64,000 nt of DNA from Saccharothrix sp. NRRL B-16314 (GTDB lineage Bacteria; Actinomycetota; Actinomycetes; Mycobacteriales; Pseudonocardiaceae). Shown here in pieces: positions 1 to 7,150 of the stretch (its first letter is position 1; each line of letters opens with the position of its first letter). The notes beneath the pieces are model-generated. The model was not told the DNA's origin. It did no database searches and saw only the letters and a list, made by a program, of their open reading frames with translations. A program made the translations under genes and the position numbers. Where the stretch lies: positions 62,001 to 126,000 of the forward strand of contig NZ_JNXC01000018.1 in the NCBI RefSeq assembly GCF_000716595.1. The letters are read 5' to 3'.

Positions 1-1
1 G

Positions 2-1234
2 CCCGACCTGGCTCTCGGCGACTACCCCGTGGTGGGGCGAGTGCGGGCGCACAAGGCGATGGAGCACCTGAGGGCGCTCAGCGAAGGCATCGGCCAGCGC
101 ATCGGCGGCACGGAGTCCGAGCACCGCGCCCGTGACTACATCGCCTCCGTGCTCCGCGGTCTGCGGTACGACGTGACGCTCCAGCCGTTCGCCGTGCCGG
201 ACAAGTACCTGTCCACGCTCGCCGTCGGCCCGGACACCTGGAACGCCGCCGCGTCACGGTTCGGCGCCCTCGGCGCGACCGCCACCGGCTCCCTGGTCGA
301 CCTGGACAACGGCACGGCGCTGCCCGAAGACCTGACCGGGAAGATCGCGCTGCTGGTGAACCTCCCGACCGGCTCGACCGCGGTGCTGGACGCGGTGCGG
401 CTTGGCGCGGCGGCCGTGCTGGTGGGCCGGGTGTCCGTCCCGCCGGCGGGCAAGACGGGCGCGTTCTCACCCACGTTGACCGCGAACGTCGCCGTGCCGG
501 TGCTGGGCGTCGCGCAGGTGCACGTGGAACGGCTGCGCGCGGCCGGCGCCGGCACGCTGACCGTGTCCACCACCCACCTCGCGGGCCTGACGTCGTACAA
601 CGTGATCGCCGACCGGCCCGCGACGTTCCCCGGCCAGGACGACGGCGTGGTCATGGTGACCGCCCACTACGACAGCGTGCCCGGCTCACCCGGAGCGAAC
701 GACGACGGCAGCGGCACGGTCCTGACCCTCGAACTGGCCCGCGTGCTGCGCCACCTGCCGACGCACAAGGCGTTGCGGTTCGCGCTGTGGGGCTCGGAGG
801 AGCAGGGCCCCCTCGGCTCCCGCCACTACGTCAACCAGCTGTCCGACGCGGACGCGGCGCGCATCGCGGGCGTGTTCCAGAACGACATGGTCGCCACCAG
901 CCACGGCCCCGCGACCGCCTACTGGCTGCTGTCCGTGGACGGCGGCGACAACGCCACCACCGCACAGGTAGCCGCCGCCGCCACCCGACTCGGCTACGGC
1001 GCACAGGTCCACGGCCCCGTGCCGCGCGGCAGCAGCGACCACGTGCCGTTCCACGAGCGCAAGATCGCCGCCGCGAACTTCAGCTGGCGCGGCGAGGCAG
1101 GCCCCCACCAGCTGGAACCGCTCTACCACACGCCCGAGGACACGATCGCCCAGAACGTGAGCCCGGACCGCCTCCAGATCTCGATGGAGCTCATCGGCGC
1201 CGCCGCCTACCGTCTGGCCCGCACACGCGGCTGA
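2..1234 (+). CDS. M28-family zinc aminopeptidase, 5' end outside window
   Basis: Secreted-type M28 (aminopeptidase S/Y-like) metallopeptidase that would release N-terminal amino acids from peptides using two zinc ions. The frame stays open to the first base of the window, and residues before the first GTG (position 29) read like the mature N-terminus of this family, so the signal peptide is probably upstream and the entry is 5'-partial. A protease-associated-like insert occupies roughly residues 85-190 counted from that GTG. Zinc ligands are visible: AHYDS (His near 213), GANDDGSG, the catalytic WGSEEQG, QNDMV and the C-terminal YHTPEDT. The following gene starts 13 bases downstream on the same strand but is not obviously related. 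Family assignment is secure; substrate is unknown. Confidence 0.88.
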   Translation, partial: PDLALGDYPVVGRVRAHKAMEHLRALSEGIGQRIGGTESEHRARDYIASVLRGLRYDVTLQPFAVPDKYLSTLAVGPDTWNAAASRFGALGATATGSLVDLDNGTALPEDLTGKIALLVNLPTGSTAVLDAVRLGAAAVLVGRVSVPPAGKTGAFSPTLTANVAVPVLGVAQVHVERLRAAGAGTLTVSTTHLAGLTSYNVIADRPATFPGQDDGVVMVTAHYDSVPGSPGANDDGSGTVLTLELARVLRHLPTHKALRFALWGSEEQGPLGSRHYVNQLSDADAARIAGVFQNDMVATSHGPATAYWLLSVDGGDNATTAQVAAAATRLGYGAQVHGPVPRGSSDHVPFHERKIAAANFSWRGEAGPHQLEPLYHTPEDTIAQNVSPDRLQISMELIGAAAYRLARTRG

Positions 1235-1247
1235 ACGACGGGACGGC

Positions 1248-2039
1248 ATGACAACGTACGAAGACCTGACGCCTTACGCCTACTGGCGCTTCGAACCGGA
1301 GGAGACGGAGCCGACGCTCGACGTCGGCCGGCTGGGCCGGGAGTCGCGGTTCGAGGTGGGTGAACCGGAACCCGGCCTGGCCGACGCCCTGCCGGCGTTG
1401 GCCAGGTTCCACCGGGTCCACGTCACCCGGGGTTGGCACGGGTGCGAGCTGTGCGGACCGGGCGCCGAGTACCCGGTCAGCGAACCGTCCGCGGCCGGCG
1501 AGGTCACGCTGGGCAGCGCGGAGATCCACGTGCCGGGTGTGGACGGGATCGTTTACGCGGCGCCGAACCTGGTGTTCCACTACGTCGTGCGGCACCACTA
1601 CCGGCCGCCGGCCGCGTTCGTCCGGGCGGTGCCGGCGGAAGCCGAAGCGCGCGCCCGCGCGTGGGAGGAGACCAAACGGTCCCTGCCCGTCGGCACGCCC
1701 ATGCACGGCCGGATCGTCGGCTACTCCGGGCGGGGGCTGTCGTTCGAGCCGGAGGGATCGCCCGACCTGAAGGCCACCGTCCCGTTCGAGCTGTACGGTC
1801 CGGGCCGGGACGACGTCGAGTACCACGTGCCGGTCGACGCGGTGGTCGTCGGGCACTCCGACCAGGAGCGGCAGATCATCCTCCAGGTCGTGGACCAGCC
1901 GCGCCGGACGCCCGGAGAAGACGTTCCGACAAGGTCCGGAGGTGCTGCTTCAGCTCCTCCGGGCCCTCCACCTCGAAGTCGACGCCGATCATCGCGATCC
2001 ACGGCCCGACCCCCTCCAACGCCGACGTGCCGACCGTGA
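1248..2039 (+). CDS. Hypothetical protein, DUF7919-like N-terminus plus S1-like barrel
   Basis: Function unknown. Residues 1-125 contain a compact domain with GWHGCELCGPG (a possible metal-binding CxxC) and the stretch AEIHVPGVDGIVYAAPNLV, resembling small actinobacterial proteins classed as DUF7919. Residues about 145-215 (VGTPMHGRIVGYSGRGLSFEPEG and onward to QIILQV, read as separate strands) look like an S1-type RNA-binding barrel; this is inference from pattern only. The last 45 residues are Arg/Pro-rich and lie antisense to the 3' end of the convergent WYL regulator, so the natural stop may have been lost near position 1900. The ATG start is 14 bases after the peptidase stop. Confidence 0.7.
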   Translation: MTTYEDLTPYAYWRFEPEETEPTLDVGRLGRESRFEVGEPEPGLADALPALARFHRVHVTRGWHGCELCGPGAEYPVSEPSAAGEVTLGSAEIHVPGVDGIVYAAPNLVFHYVVRHHYRPPAAFVRAVPAEAEARARAWEETKRSLPVGTPMHGRIVGYSGRGLSFEPEGSPDLKATVPFELYGPGRDDVEYHVPVDAVVVGHSDQERQIILQVVDQPRRTPGEDVPTRSGGAASAPPGPPPRSRRRSSRSTARPPPTPTCRP

Positions 2040-2850
2040 GCAACGTCCGCTCGTCGTCGATCCGCTCCAAGTGCACCGACGAGTACGAAGTGCGCGCGGC
2101 GACCACGTCGTACGGCGCGTGCATGATCAACCGGGCCTCGTACTGGTACGGGGCGACGGACACCCGCTGCGACACGTACGAGGCCAGGTCCTCCGCCGGC
2201 GGCTCCCGTGGCGTGAACCGGGCGCCCGGCGTCGGCTCGCCCTCGATCCGGTCCACCCGGAACGTCCGCCAGTCCGCCTTGTCCACGTCCCAGGCCACCA
2301 GGTACCACCGCCGCCCGGTGTGGGCCAGGCCCAACGGCTCCACGTGGCGGCGAGTGCCCCCCTCACGCCCCGCGTAGGGGAACCGCAGCCGCTGGTGGTC
2401 CCGGCACGCGATCGCGATCGCGGTCAACGTGCCGGCGTCCACCTGGACCCCGCGCGAGGGCAACGCGACGGTGTGCGCCTGCAACGCGTTCACCCGCCGC
2501 CGCAGCCGGGACGGCAGCACCTGCTCCAGCTTCGCCAACGCCCGCACGGACGTCTCCTCGATGCCCGACACGGTCCCGTTCGCCGCCGTCCGCAACCCGA
2601 CCGCGACCGCCACCGCCTCGTCGTCGTCCAGCAGCAACGGCGGCAGCTCGGCGCCCGGACCCAGCTGGTAGCCGCCCGACACACCGGGCGTGGCGTTCAC
2701 CGGGTAGCCGAGGTTGCGCAGCTTGTCCACGTCCCGGCGCACGGTCCGGACGTCGACCCGCAGGCGCTCGGCGAGGTCCGGACCGGTCCAGTCGCGGCGC
2801 ACCTGCAACAGCGACAGCAGCTTCAGCAGACGGGCCGAGGTCTCCAGCAT
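1876..2850 (-). CDS. WYL-domain transcriptional regulator
   Basis: DeoR-type winged helix (residues 1-60: MLETSARLLKLLSLLQ, then ERLRVDVRTVRRDVDKLR) followed by a WYL ligand-sensing domain (about 130-300) with RRWYLVAWDVDKADWRTFR. WYL proteins bind nucleic acid or nucleotide ligands and regulate DNA-damage, defence or metabolic genes; the target here is not evident. The frame extends seven codons upstream, but the internal ATG beginning MLETSARL is the normal family start and is used here. The 3' end overlaps the convergent gene by 164 bases. It lies downstream of the SLOG gene on the same strand, 30 bases away, so co-transcription with the SLOG and XRE genes is possible. Confidence 0.9.
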   Translation of the reverse strand: MLETSARLLKLLSLLQVRRDWTGPDLAERLRVDVRTVRRDVDKLRNLGYPVNATPGVSGGYQLGPGAELPPLLLDDDEAVAVAVGLRTAANGTVSGIEETSVRALAKLEQVLPSRLRRRVNALQAHTVALPSRGVQVDAGTLTAIAIACRDHQRLRFPYAGREGGTRRHVEPLGLAHTGRRWYLVAWDVDKADWRTFRVDRIEGEPTPGARFTPREPPAEDLASYVSQRVSVAPYQYEARLIMHAPYDVVAARTSYSSVHLERIDDERTLLTVGTSALEGVGPWIAMIGVDFEVEGPEELKQHLRTLSERLLRASGAAGPRPGG

Positions 2851-2880
2851 GTGCGGGAGTCTGCCGGCCAACGCGGACGA

Positions 2881-3366
2881 CTACTGTCCGCGTCTTGCAC
2901 CTTCCGGCCACACGACCGCGACCGGGACACCCGACGCCCGCGCCGTCTCCACGACGTCCGCCGTGCCGCCGCGCCCGTCCGGCGGCTGCCCGTCCCACAC
3001 CGCGATCAGCAGCTCCACCGACGCGAGCATCCGCTCGTTCGCCATCACGTACGCGTGCCGCCCCGACAGCTCGTTCGGCAGCACGCTCACCACGTGCGCC
3101 TGCGCCAACAACTCGTCGTACGCTGCCCGCTTGTCCGGTTTCAGCTTGTCCCGGTAGTCCATCGCGGGCAGCACCACCTCGACCCGGCCGCCCAGCTCCA
3201 GCACCACCCGCGCGAACAGCTGGTCCGCGCCCGGCGCCAGGCAGGTCACCCCGACCAGGGATGACCCGCCCGCCGCCTCGGCCTCCAACGCGGCGCGAAT
3301 CGCTGCACGCACGGCGTCGACGCAATCGGGCATCAGCTTGCTGTGCCCGGTGACTCCCACCCGCAT
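2881..3366 (-). CDS. SLOG-fold (DprA/YpsA-like) nucleotide-binding protein
   Basis: 161-residue Rossmann-like protein. It begins MRVGVTGHSKL, the strand plus GHR/GHS loop typical of YpsA/SLOG proteins, followed by GVTCLAPGADQLFA (a PGAD motif seen in SLOG proteins of the DUF1273 type), VVLPAMDYRDK, ANERMLASVELLIAVWDG and GTADVVETARASGVPVAVVW. SLOG domains are proposed to sense or process nucleotide-derived ligands, often NAD- or cyclic-nucleotide related. The start codon is 2 bases after the stop of the upstream XRE regulator, so the two are almost certainly one transcript. The regulator, SLOG and possibly WYL genes form a signalling-like set. Fold assignment is confident; ligand and partner are unknown. 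Confidence 0.8.
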   Translation of the reverse strand: MRVGVTGHSKLMPDCVDAVRAAIRAALEAEAAGGSSLVGVTCLAPGADQLFARVVLELGGRVEVVLPAMDYRDKLKPDKRAAYDELLAQAHVVSVLPNELSGRHAYVMANERMLASVELLIAVWDGQPPDGRGGTADVVETARASGVPVAVVWPEGARRGQ

Positions 3367-3368
3367 CC

Positions 3369-4925
3369 CTAGGCCGTCCGGACCCCGCGGATCGCTTCAC
3401 GGGTGTCGCGCACCACGGCCAGGTCGTGGTGCAGCTCGGCCTCCTTGGCGAAGTCCTGCAACTTCCGCACGACCCGCCCGGACGCGAGGCCCGCCGCCGT
3501 CGGCAGCACCTCCTGGATCAGCCCGCACGCCTCCTCGGGCTCGCCCGCCACCATCTTCGTGCGGGCCAACCCGATGACGTCGAACGCCCTGTTCCGCACC
3601 CGTGCCGGATCCCGCAGGCTCAACGCCCGCCGGATGTGCTGCTCGGCCATCGGAGCCTGCTTCGGGTCGTGCCCGGCCAGGTCGCGCATCCGGGCGCCGA
3701 TGACCCCTTCCAGCTCCGCCTCGTCGAACGAGTCCAGCCACCACGGGTCGGAACCGGACCGCCGCTGCGCGAAGCTGTCCTGCGCCTCGCCGACCGCCCG
3801 GTGGAACTCCCGCACCCGACCCATCTGCGCGTACGCCCACGCCTCACGGGTCAGCAGCAGCGCCTGTAACGTCGGCGTCGCCGTGCGCCTGGTGCCGTAC
3901 TGGCCCAGCTGGACCAGCTCCAACCCGTCCTCCGGCCGGCCGAGGTCGAACATCTGCCGGGCCATCGCGGCCAGGCACAGCGCGGCGAACGGATCGTTCT
4001 TGCCCGCCTTCGCCATGCGCACGCCGAGCACGTAGTACCGCTGCGCCGCGTCGTGCATGCCCGCGTCCCACGACATGCTCGCCGCGACCTTGGACAACTC
4101 CGCGCCGATGAAGAACGCCCGTTCCGTCGTCGGGCCCGCCGGTGCACGCGACAGCCGCTCGGCCAGTTCCTCCAACTGCCCGAGCACCGCCTTGCGCGCC
4201 AACCCGTACCCGCCTCGTCCGCCCCACCCGCGCAGCCCGTCGGCCACGCGCTGCAACGCGGCCAACTCCTCCTCGCTGATCGCCGCGCTGGACGACCACT
4301 TGGACAGGGGCTGCAACGGGTGGAGCCACCGCTGGAGCGGTTCGACCAGTGCGGGACCCATCGCCACCGCGGCAGCTCCGGTGAGCGCCGCTCGTCTGCT
4401 GATCGCCAAGTCGTTCCTCGCCGTCTCCTCGACCGATCTGGCAATGCTCGACGCGTCCCACGCCGCGCCGAGCACATCGGGCGGGGCACCGCGATCGGGG
4501 CCCGCCTGGCTTGGGATTCCGACGCGGTCGAACCACAGCCGGTCGGCCGGGACGCCGAGCACCCGCGCGAAGTGGCGCAGGCGGTCGATCCGGTCGATCG
4601 GGTTCTCACCGGTCTCGTAGCGCGACAGCTGTGCCTGGGAGATCCCCAGCCAGGACGCCATGCGGTCCTGGGTGACGCGGCTGACGTGCTGGGGGTGGTG
4701 CCGGTAGGCGGCGAGGAGGGCGCCCATGTCCCGGTCGGCGAATGCGGCAGTCATCGCCTCGTGGTCCCAGAAATCCGCGGGGACACCGGGTGGTCCGTAG
4801 AGCTCCGTCCGCGCGTTGCGGCGACAACGCTGGCAGAGCAGGTCGGTGTTGTCGGCGGCGATCAACGCCCCGCACGACGGGCATGCGCGCCTGGTACTGG
4901 CTGCTCTTCGAGCTTTGCGTTCCAT
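3369..4925 (-). CDS. Zinc-ribbon/XRE helix-turn-helix regulator with TPR-like C-terminus
   Basis: 518-residue regulator. An N-terminal CPSCG...CQRC zinc ribbon (about residues 14-37) precedes an XRE helix-turn-helix (about 82-125, including MASWLGISQAQLSRYETG) and a long alpha-helical, Ala/Leu-rich TPR-like region to the C-terminus. A segment LAISRRAALTGAAAVAMG (about 175-195) looks like a short hydrophobic stretch or decayed Tat-like motif. This plan is common in actinobacterial regulators that control a neighbouring small gene. A GTG lies 10 codons further upstream, but the ATG chosen has GGGAG 7 bases before it and a TATAGA box at a fitting distance. Followed 2 bases later by the SLOG gene; divergent from the primase-like gene. 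Confidence 0.85.
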   Translation of the reverse strand: MERKARRAASTRRACPSCGALIAADNTDLLCQRCRRNARTELYGPPGVPADFWDHEAMTAAFADRDMGALLAAYRHHPQHVSRVTQDRMASWLGISQAQLSRYETGENPIDRIDRLRHFARVLGVPADRLWFDRVGIPSQAGPDRGAPPDVLGAAWDASSIARSVEETARNDLAISRRAALTGAAAVAMGPALVEPLQRWLHPLQPLSKWSSSAAISEEELAALQRVADGLRGWGGRGGYGLARKAVLGQLEELAERLSRAPAGPTTERAFFIGAELSKVAASMSWDAGMHDAAQRYYVLGVRMAKAGKNDPFAALCLAAMARQMFDLGRPEDGLELVQLGQYGTRRTATPTLQALLLTREAWAYAQMGRVREFHRAVGEAQDSFAQRRSGSDPWWLDSFDEAELEGVIGARMRDLAGHDPKQAPMAEQHIRRALSLRDPARVRNRAFDVIGLARTKMVAGEPEEACGLIQEVLPTAAGLASGRVVRKLQDFAKEAELHHDLAVVRDTREAIRGVRTA

Positions 4926-4958
4926 CGGCTCGCTCCCGTCACTGAGCGTGGTCACCAG

Positions 4959-4998
4959 TCTATAGAGATGTGATCAGGAGTCCATGCATTTCGTGCAT
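4959..4998 (-). promoter_or_regulatory. Putative promoter and operator of the XRE/SLOG operon
   Basis: On the minus strand a TATAGA box (4964-4959) lies about 34 bases before the chosen ATG, consistent with a start of transcription near 4952 and a short leader carrying GGGAG. Upstream, at 4984-4998, is the perfect inverted repeat ATGCA-N5-TGCAT, in the region where a -35 element would sit. It is a candidate binding site for the XRE protein or another repressor. Inferred from sequence only. Confidence 0.4.
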
Positions 4999-5202
4999 AA
5001 GCCGGGGTAGGCCCCCCGTCGGAGCCCTCGTGACGCCGTGTGGTGGATGGGGTGGATCCGCACGGTGCATGTTCCCCACCCGATAACGGTGTTGTGGAGA
5101 GGGCTGGTTGGTCGGACCCTGCGTGGTGTGCGCCAGTGCCGGGACGACCTCGCGGCCCGTGCGCACCGCCCGATCCACCCGACCGGGGAGGGACCCCCGC
5201 CC

Positions 5203-5694
5203 ATGAGCATCACCGCCTCCACCACCGCAGACACGGGCCCGCGCTCCGGCCCGCGCGACCGCGCGCACCAGCAGGCACTCGGCGAGGCGATCGCGGGCTA
5301 CCGCCTGCTGGGCTGGAAGGTGTCCGTCACCGAGCAGGGCGTCTTCCTGCCGCTCGGCCCGGCGACCACCGCCCTGGCCATGCCCGCCCGCATCGGCTCC
5401 CGCGTCCTGGCCGACCTCAAGGCCCGGATGCTCGCCGGGCCCGTCACCGTGATCCCCGGCCCGCGGGAGCACTGGATCTTCCTCGCCGAGCTGGTCGCCC
5501 TGCTGCCCACGCACCTGAAGGCGCCCGCCGAGGTCCAGTTCGTCCGCTCGCCCCAGCGCATCGCCCTGCCGCCCACCATGACCCGCTACGGGTCGCTGAG
5601 GTGGGCGAACCCGCCGTCGCACTCGCGGCACTGGTTCCCGCCGTTCACGGCGGTGCTGGCGCTGGCCCGGACGGCGGTCGCGAAGGACAAGTAG
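5203..5694 (+). CDS. Primase-polymerase-like protein, divergent from XRE regulator
   Basis: 163-residue protein starting at an ATG with a good GGGGAGGGA ribosome site 10 bases upstream; the open frame extends further 5' but without coding character. The pattern AIAGYRLLGWKVSVTEQGV, then LPLGPATTALAMPARIGS, GPVTVIPGPREHWIFLAE and the final GSLRWANPPSHSRHWFPPF resembles the compact actinobacterial versions of the bifunctional DNA primase/polymerase N-terminal domain, in which catalytic acidic residues are mostly lost. That assignment is tentative. It is transcribed divergently from the XRE-SLOG operon across a shared 277-base region, which suggests a functional or regulatory link. It ends 14 bases before the first Rieske lipoprotein. 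Confidence 0.65.
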   Translation: MSITASTTADTGPRSGPRDRAHQQALGEAIAGYRLLGWKVSVTEQGVFLPLGPATTALAMPARIGSRVLADLKARMLAGPVTVIPGPREHWIFLAELVALLPTHLKAPAEVQFVRSPQRIALPPTMTRYGSLRWANPPSHSRHWFPPFTAVLALARTAVAKDK

Positions 5695-5708
5695 GCGATG
5701 ATGGGCGA

Positions 5709-6101
5709 GTGGACCGACGGACCCTCCTGTGCGGACTGCTCGCCCTGACCGCGTGCGGGACCGGGGCGCCCACGCGCAAACCCGGTGTCGGCTCGGCCCG
5801 GCCGGGGGAGCGGGTCGCCGCGCTCGCCGACGTGCCGGTGGGGTCCGGAGCGCTCGTCGACGTCGGCGCTGACGGTCAGTTGTTGCTGGTCAGGCCGTCG
5901 GAGTCGGAGGTGCGGGCGTTCCACCCGGCGTGCCCGCACCAGGGCACCACCGTCAACCCGCCCGCGGCCGGCGTCATCACCTGCCCCACGCACCGCAGCG
6001 CGTTCGACCCGTCGTCGGGTGCCGTGCTGTCCGGTCCGTCGCCCAAGGGGTTGACCGAGGTCGCGGTCGCGGTGTCCGGGCCCGACGTGGTGCTTTCCTG
6101 A
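5709..6101 (+). CDS. Rieske [2Fe-2S] lipoprotein 1
   Basis: 130-residue exported Rieske protein. Starts at GTG with a lipoprotein signal peptide MDRRTLLCGLLALTAC, where LTAC is the lipobox, followed by a Ser/Gly/Pro linker. The cluster ligands are CPH (in ACPHQGTTV) and CPTH (in GVITCPTHRSAF), the CxH...CxxH pattern of Rieske proteins. Likely membrane-tethered on the outer face and transferring electrons to an unidentified partner; no oxygenase or cytochrome gene is adjacent. Closely resembles the next gene over its whole Rieske domain, so the two are a tandem duplication. No strong ribosome site is seen; the start is fixed by the signal peptide. Confidence 0.85.
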   Translation: MDRRTLLCGLLALTACGTGAPTRKPGVGSARPGERVAALADVPVGSGALVDVGADGQLLLVRPSESEVRAFHPACPHQGTTVNPPAAGVITCPTHRSAFDPSSGAVLSGPSPKGLTEVAVAVSGPDVVLS

Positions 6102-6202
6102 AAGATCCGTCCCACCAGTTGGACGCGTTGAACCCCGCTTTCACGTGGTGTCGTATTCCCTGTGCATCCGAACGACTACCCACCACGCAGCGGAGGATCG
6201 TC

Positions 6203-6667
6203 TTGAGTTCCGTGGAGAAGACAGCGCTGTCTCGCCGCTCGATGCTGTGCGGCGTGCTGGTCGCGCTGGCCGTGCCGGGCGGCCTGGCCGCTTGCGGCAG
6301 CGAGACCACACCGCCGGCCACCGGCACCGCGCCGGCGGGCGGCACCACCCCCGGCGGCACCTCGTCCGGCCCCGCGATCATCGCGGCGCTGGCCGACGTG
6401 CCCGACGGCGGCGGCACGCTGGCCGGCAACCCGTCCAACAGCAAGCCGCTGGTGCTCGTGCGCACCGGTGAGACGGTGAAGGCCTACGACGCCACCTGCC
6501 CGCACCAGGGCACCGCGGTGTCACCGCCCGAGGGCGGCGTGATCACGTGCCCGAACCACGGCAGCACGTTCAACGCCGCGGACGGCGCCGTGACGAACGG
6601 CCCGGCCACCAAGGGCCTGACCGAGGTCCCGGTCAAGGTGGAAGCGGGCCAGATCCTCCTGGCCTGA
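6203..6667 (+). CDS. Rieske [2Fe-2S] lipoprotein 2
   Basis: 154-residue paralogue of the preceding gene. The start is taken as TTG because GGAGG lies 6 bases upstream; a GTG three codons later is too far from that site. The signal peptide has an RR pair (LSRRSMLCGVLVALAVPG) and ends at LAAC, so it may use Tat export and lipid anchoring. A Thr/Gly/Pro-rich linker (about residues 33-55) leads to the Rieske domain with CPHQG and CPNHGSTF as cluster ligands. The two domains share ALADVP, CPHQGT, GVITCP and KGLTEV in the same order. An electron-transfer role is inferred; the partner is unknown. Confidence 0.87.
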   Translation: MSSVEKTALSRRSMLCGVLVALAVPGGLAACGSETTPPATGTAPAGGTTPGGTSSGPAIIAALADVPDGGGTLAGNPSNSKPLVLVRTGETVKAYDATCPHQGTAVSPPEGGVITCPNHGSTFNAADGAVTNGPATKGLTEVPVKVEAGQILLA

Positions 6668-7135
6668 CCCCACCCCGACGGGCCCGCCGGCCGGACAGTC
6701 GGGAAGCAGGCGCCGCGAGCCGCCCCTCGCGGCCCCCGACCGCACGGTCCACCGGGCACCCCGTCCACCAGGCAGTCGCCGCCGCGAGCCGCCCTCGCGC
6801 CCCCGACCCCACCCTTCAACCGCGCTCTCCCACCGCGCCCCCGACTGCGCTCTCCCACGCTCCCGATCGCGCCCACCCGCGCTCTCGATCGCGCTCCTTC
6901 ACCCGCGCTCCTTCACCCGCGCCCCGGACCACGCTCCCACCCGCGCTCTCCACCCGCTCTCTCCGACCACGCGCCTTTGATCGCCCCCTTCGCCGCGTGC
7001 CCGAAAACAGCACCCCACGCGAAGTCGCGAACGGCCGACTTCCAGGCGACCGAGCCCGCCGCCTGCGGAGCAGCGGTCATCCAACACGGCGGCTATACAA
7101 CACAGCCCGCGACGCCTGCGGGCACGGCGTCCAAC
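6668..7135. repeat. Gene-free low-complexity region with degenerate short repeats
   Basis: No gene is supported between the second Rieske gene and uvrC. Two imperfect direct copies of about 30 bases beginning CGCCGCGAGCCGCCC lie at 6711-6740 and 6780-6807. From about 6820 to 6973 the plus strand is almost free of A and consists of 13- to 14-base units of the type CCGCGCTCTCCCAC and CCGCGCTCCTTCAC. The opposite strand is correspondingly purine-rich. Role unknown; slippage-driven expansion is likely. Confidence 0.6.
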
Positions 7136-7150
7136 TAGGCTTGGGACGTG
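7136..7150 (+). promoter_or_regulatory. Putative leaderless promoter of uvrC
   Basis: TAGGCT sits six bases before the GTG of uvrC and no Shine-Dalgarno sequence is present. This is the geometry of actinobacterial leaderless transcripts, where a -10 element places the transcription start on the start codon. Inferred from spacing alone. Confidence 0.4.
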
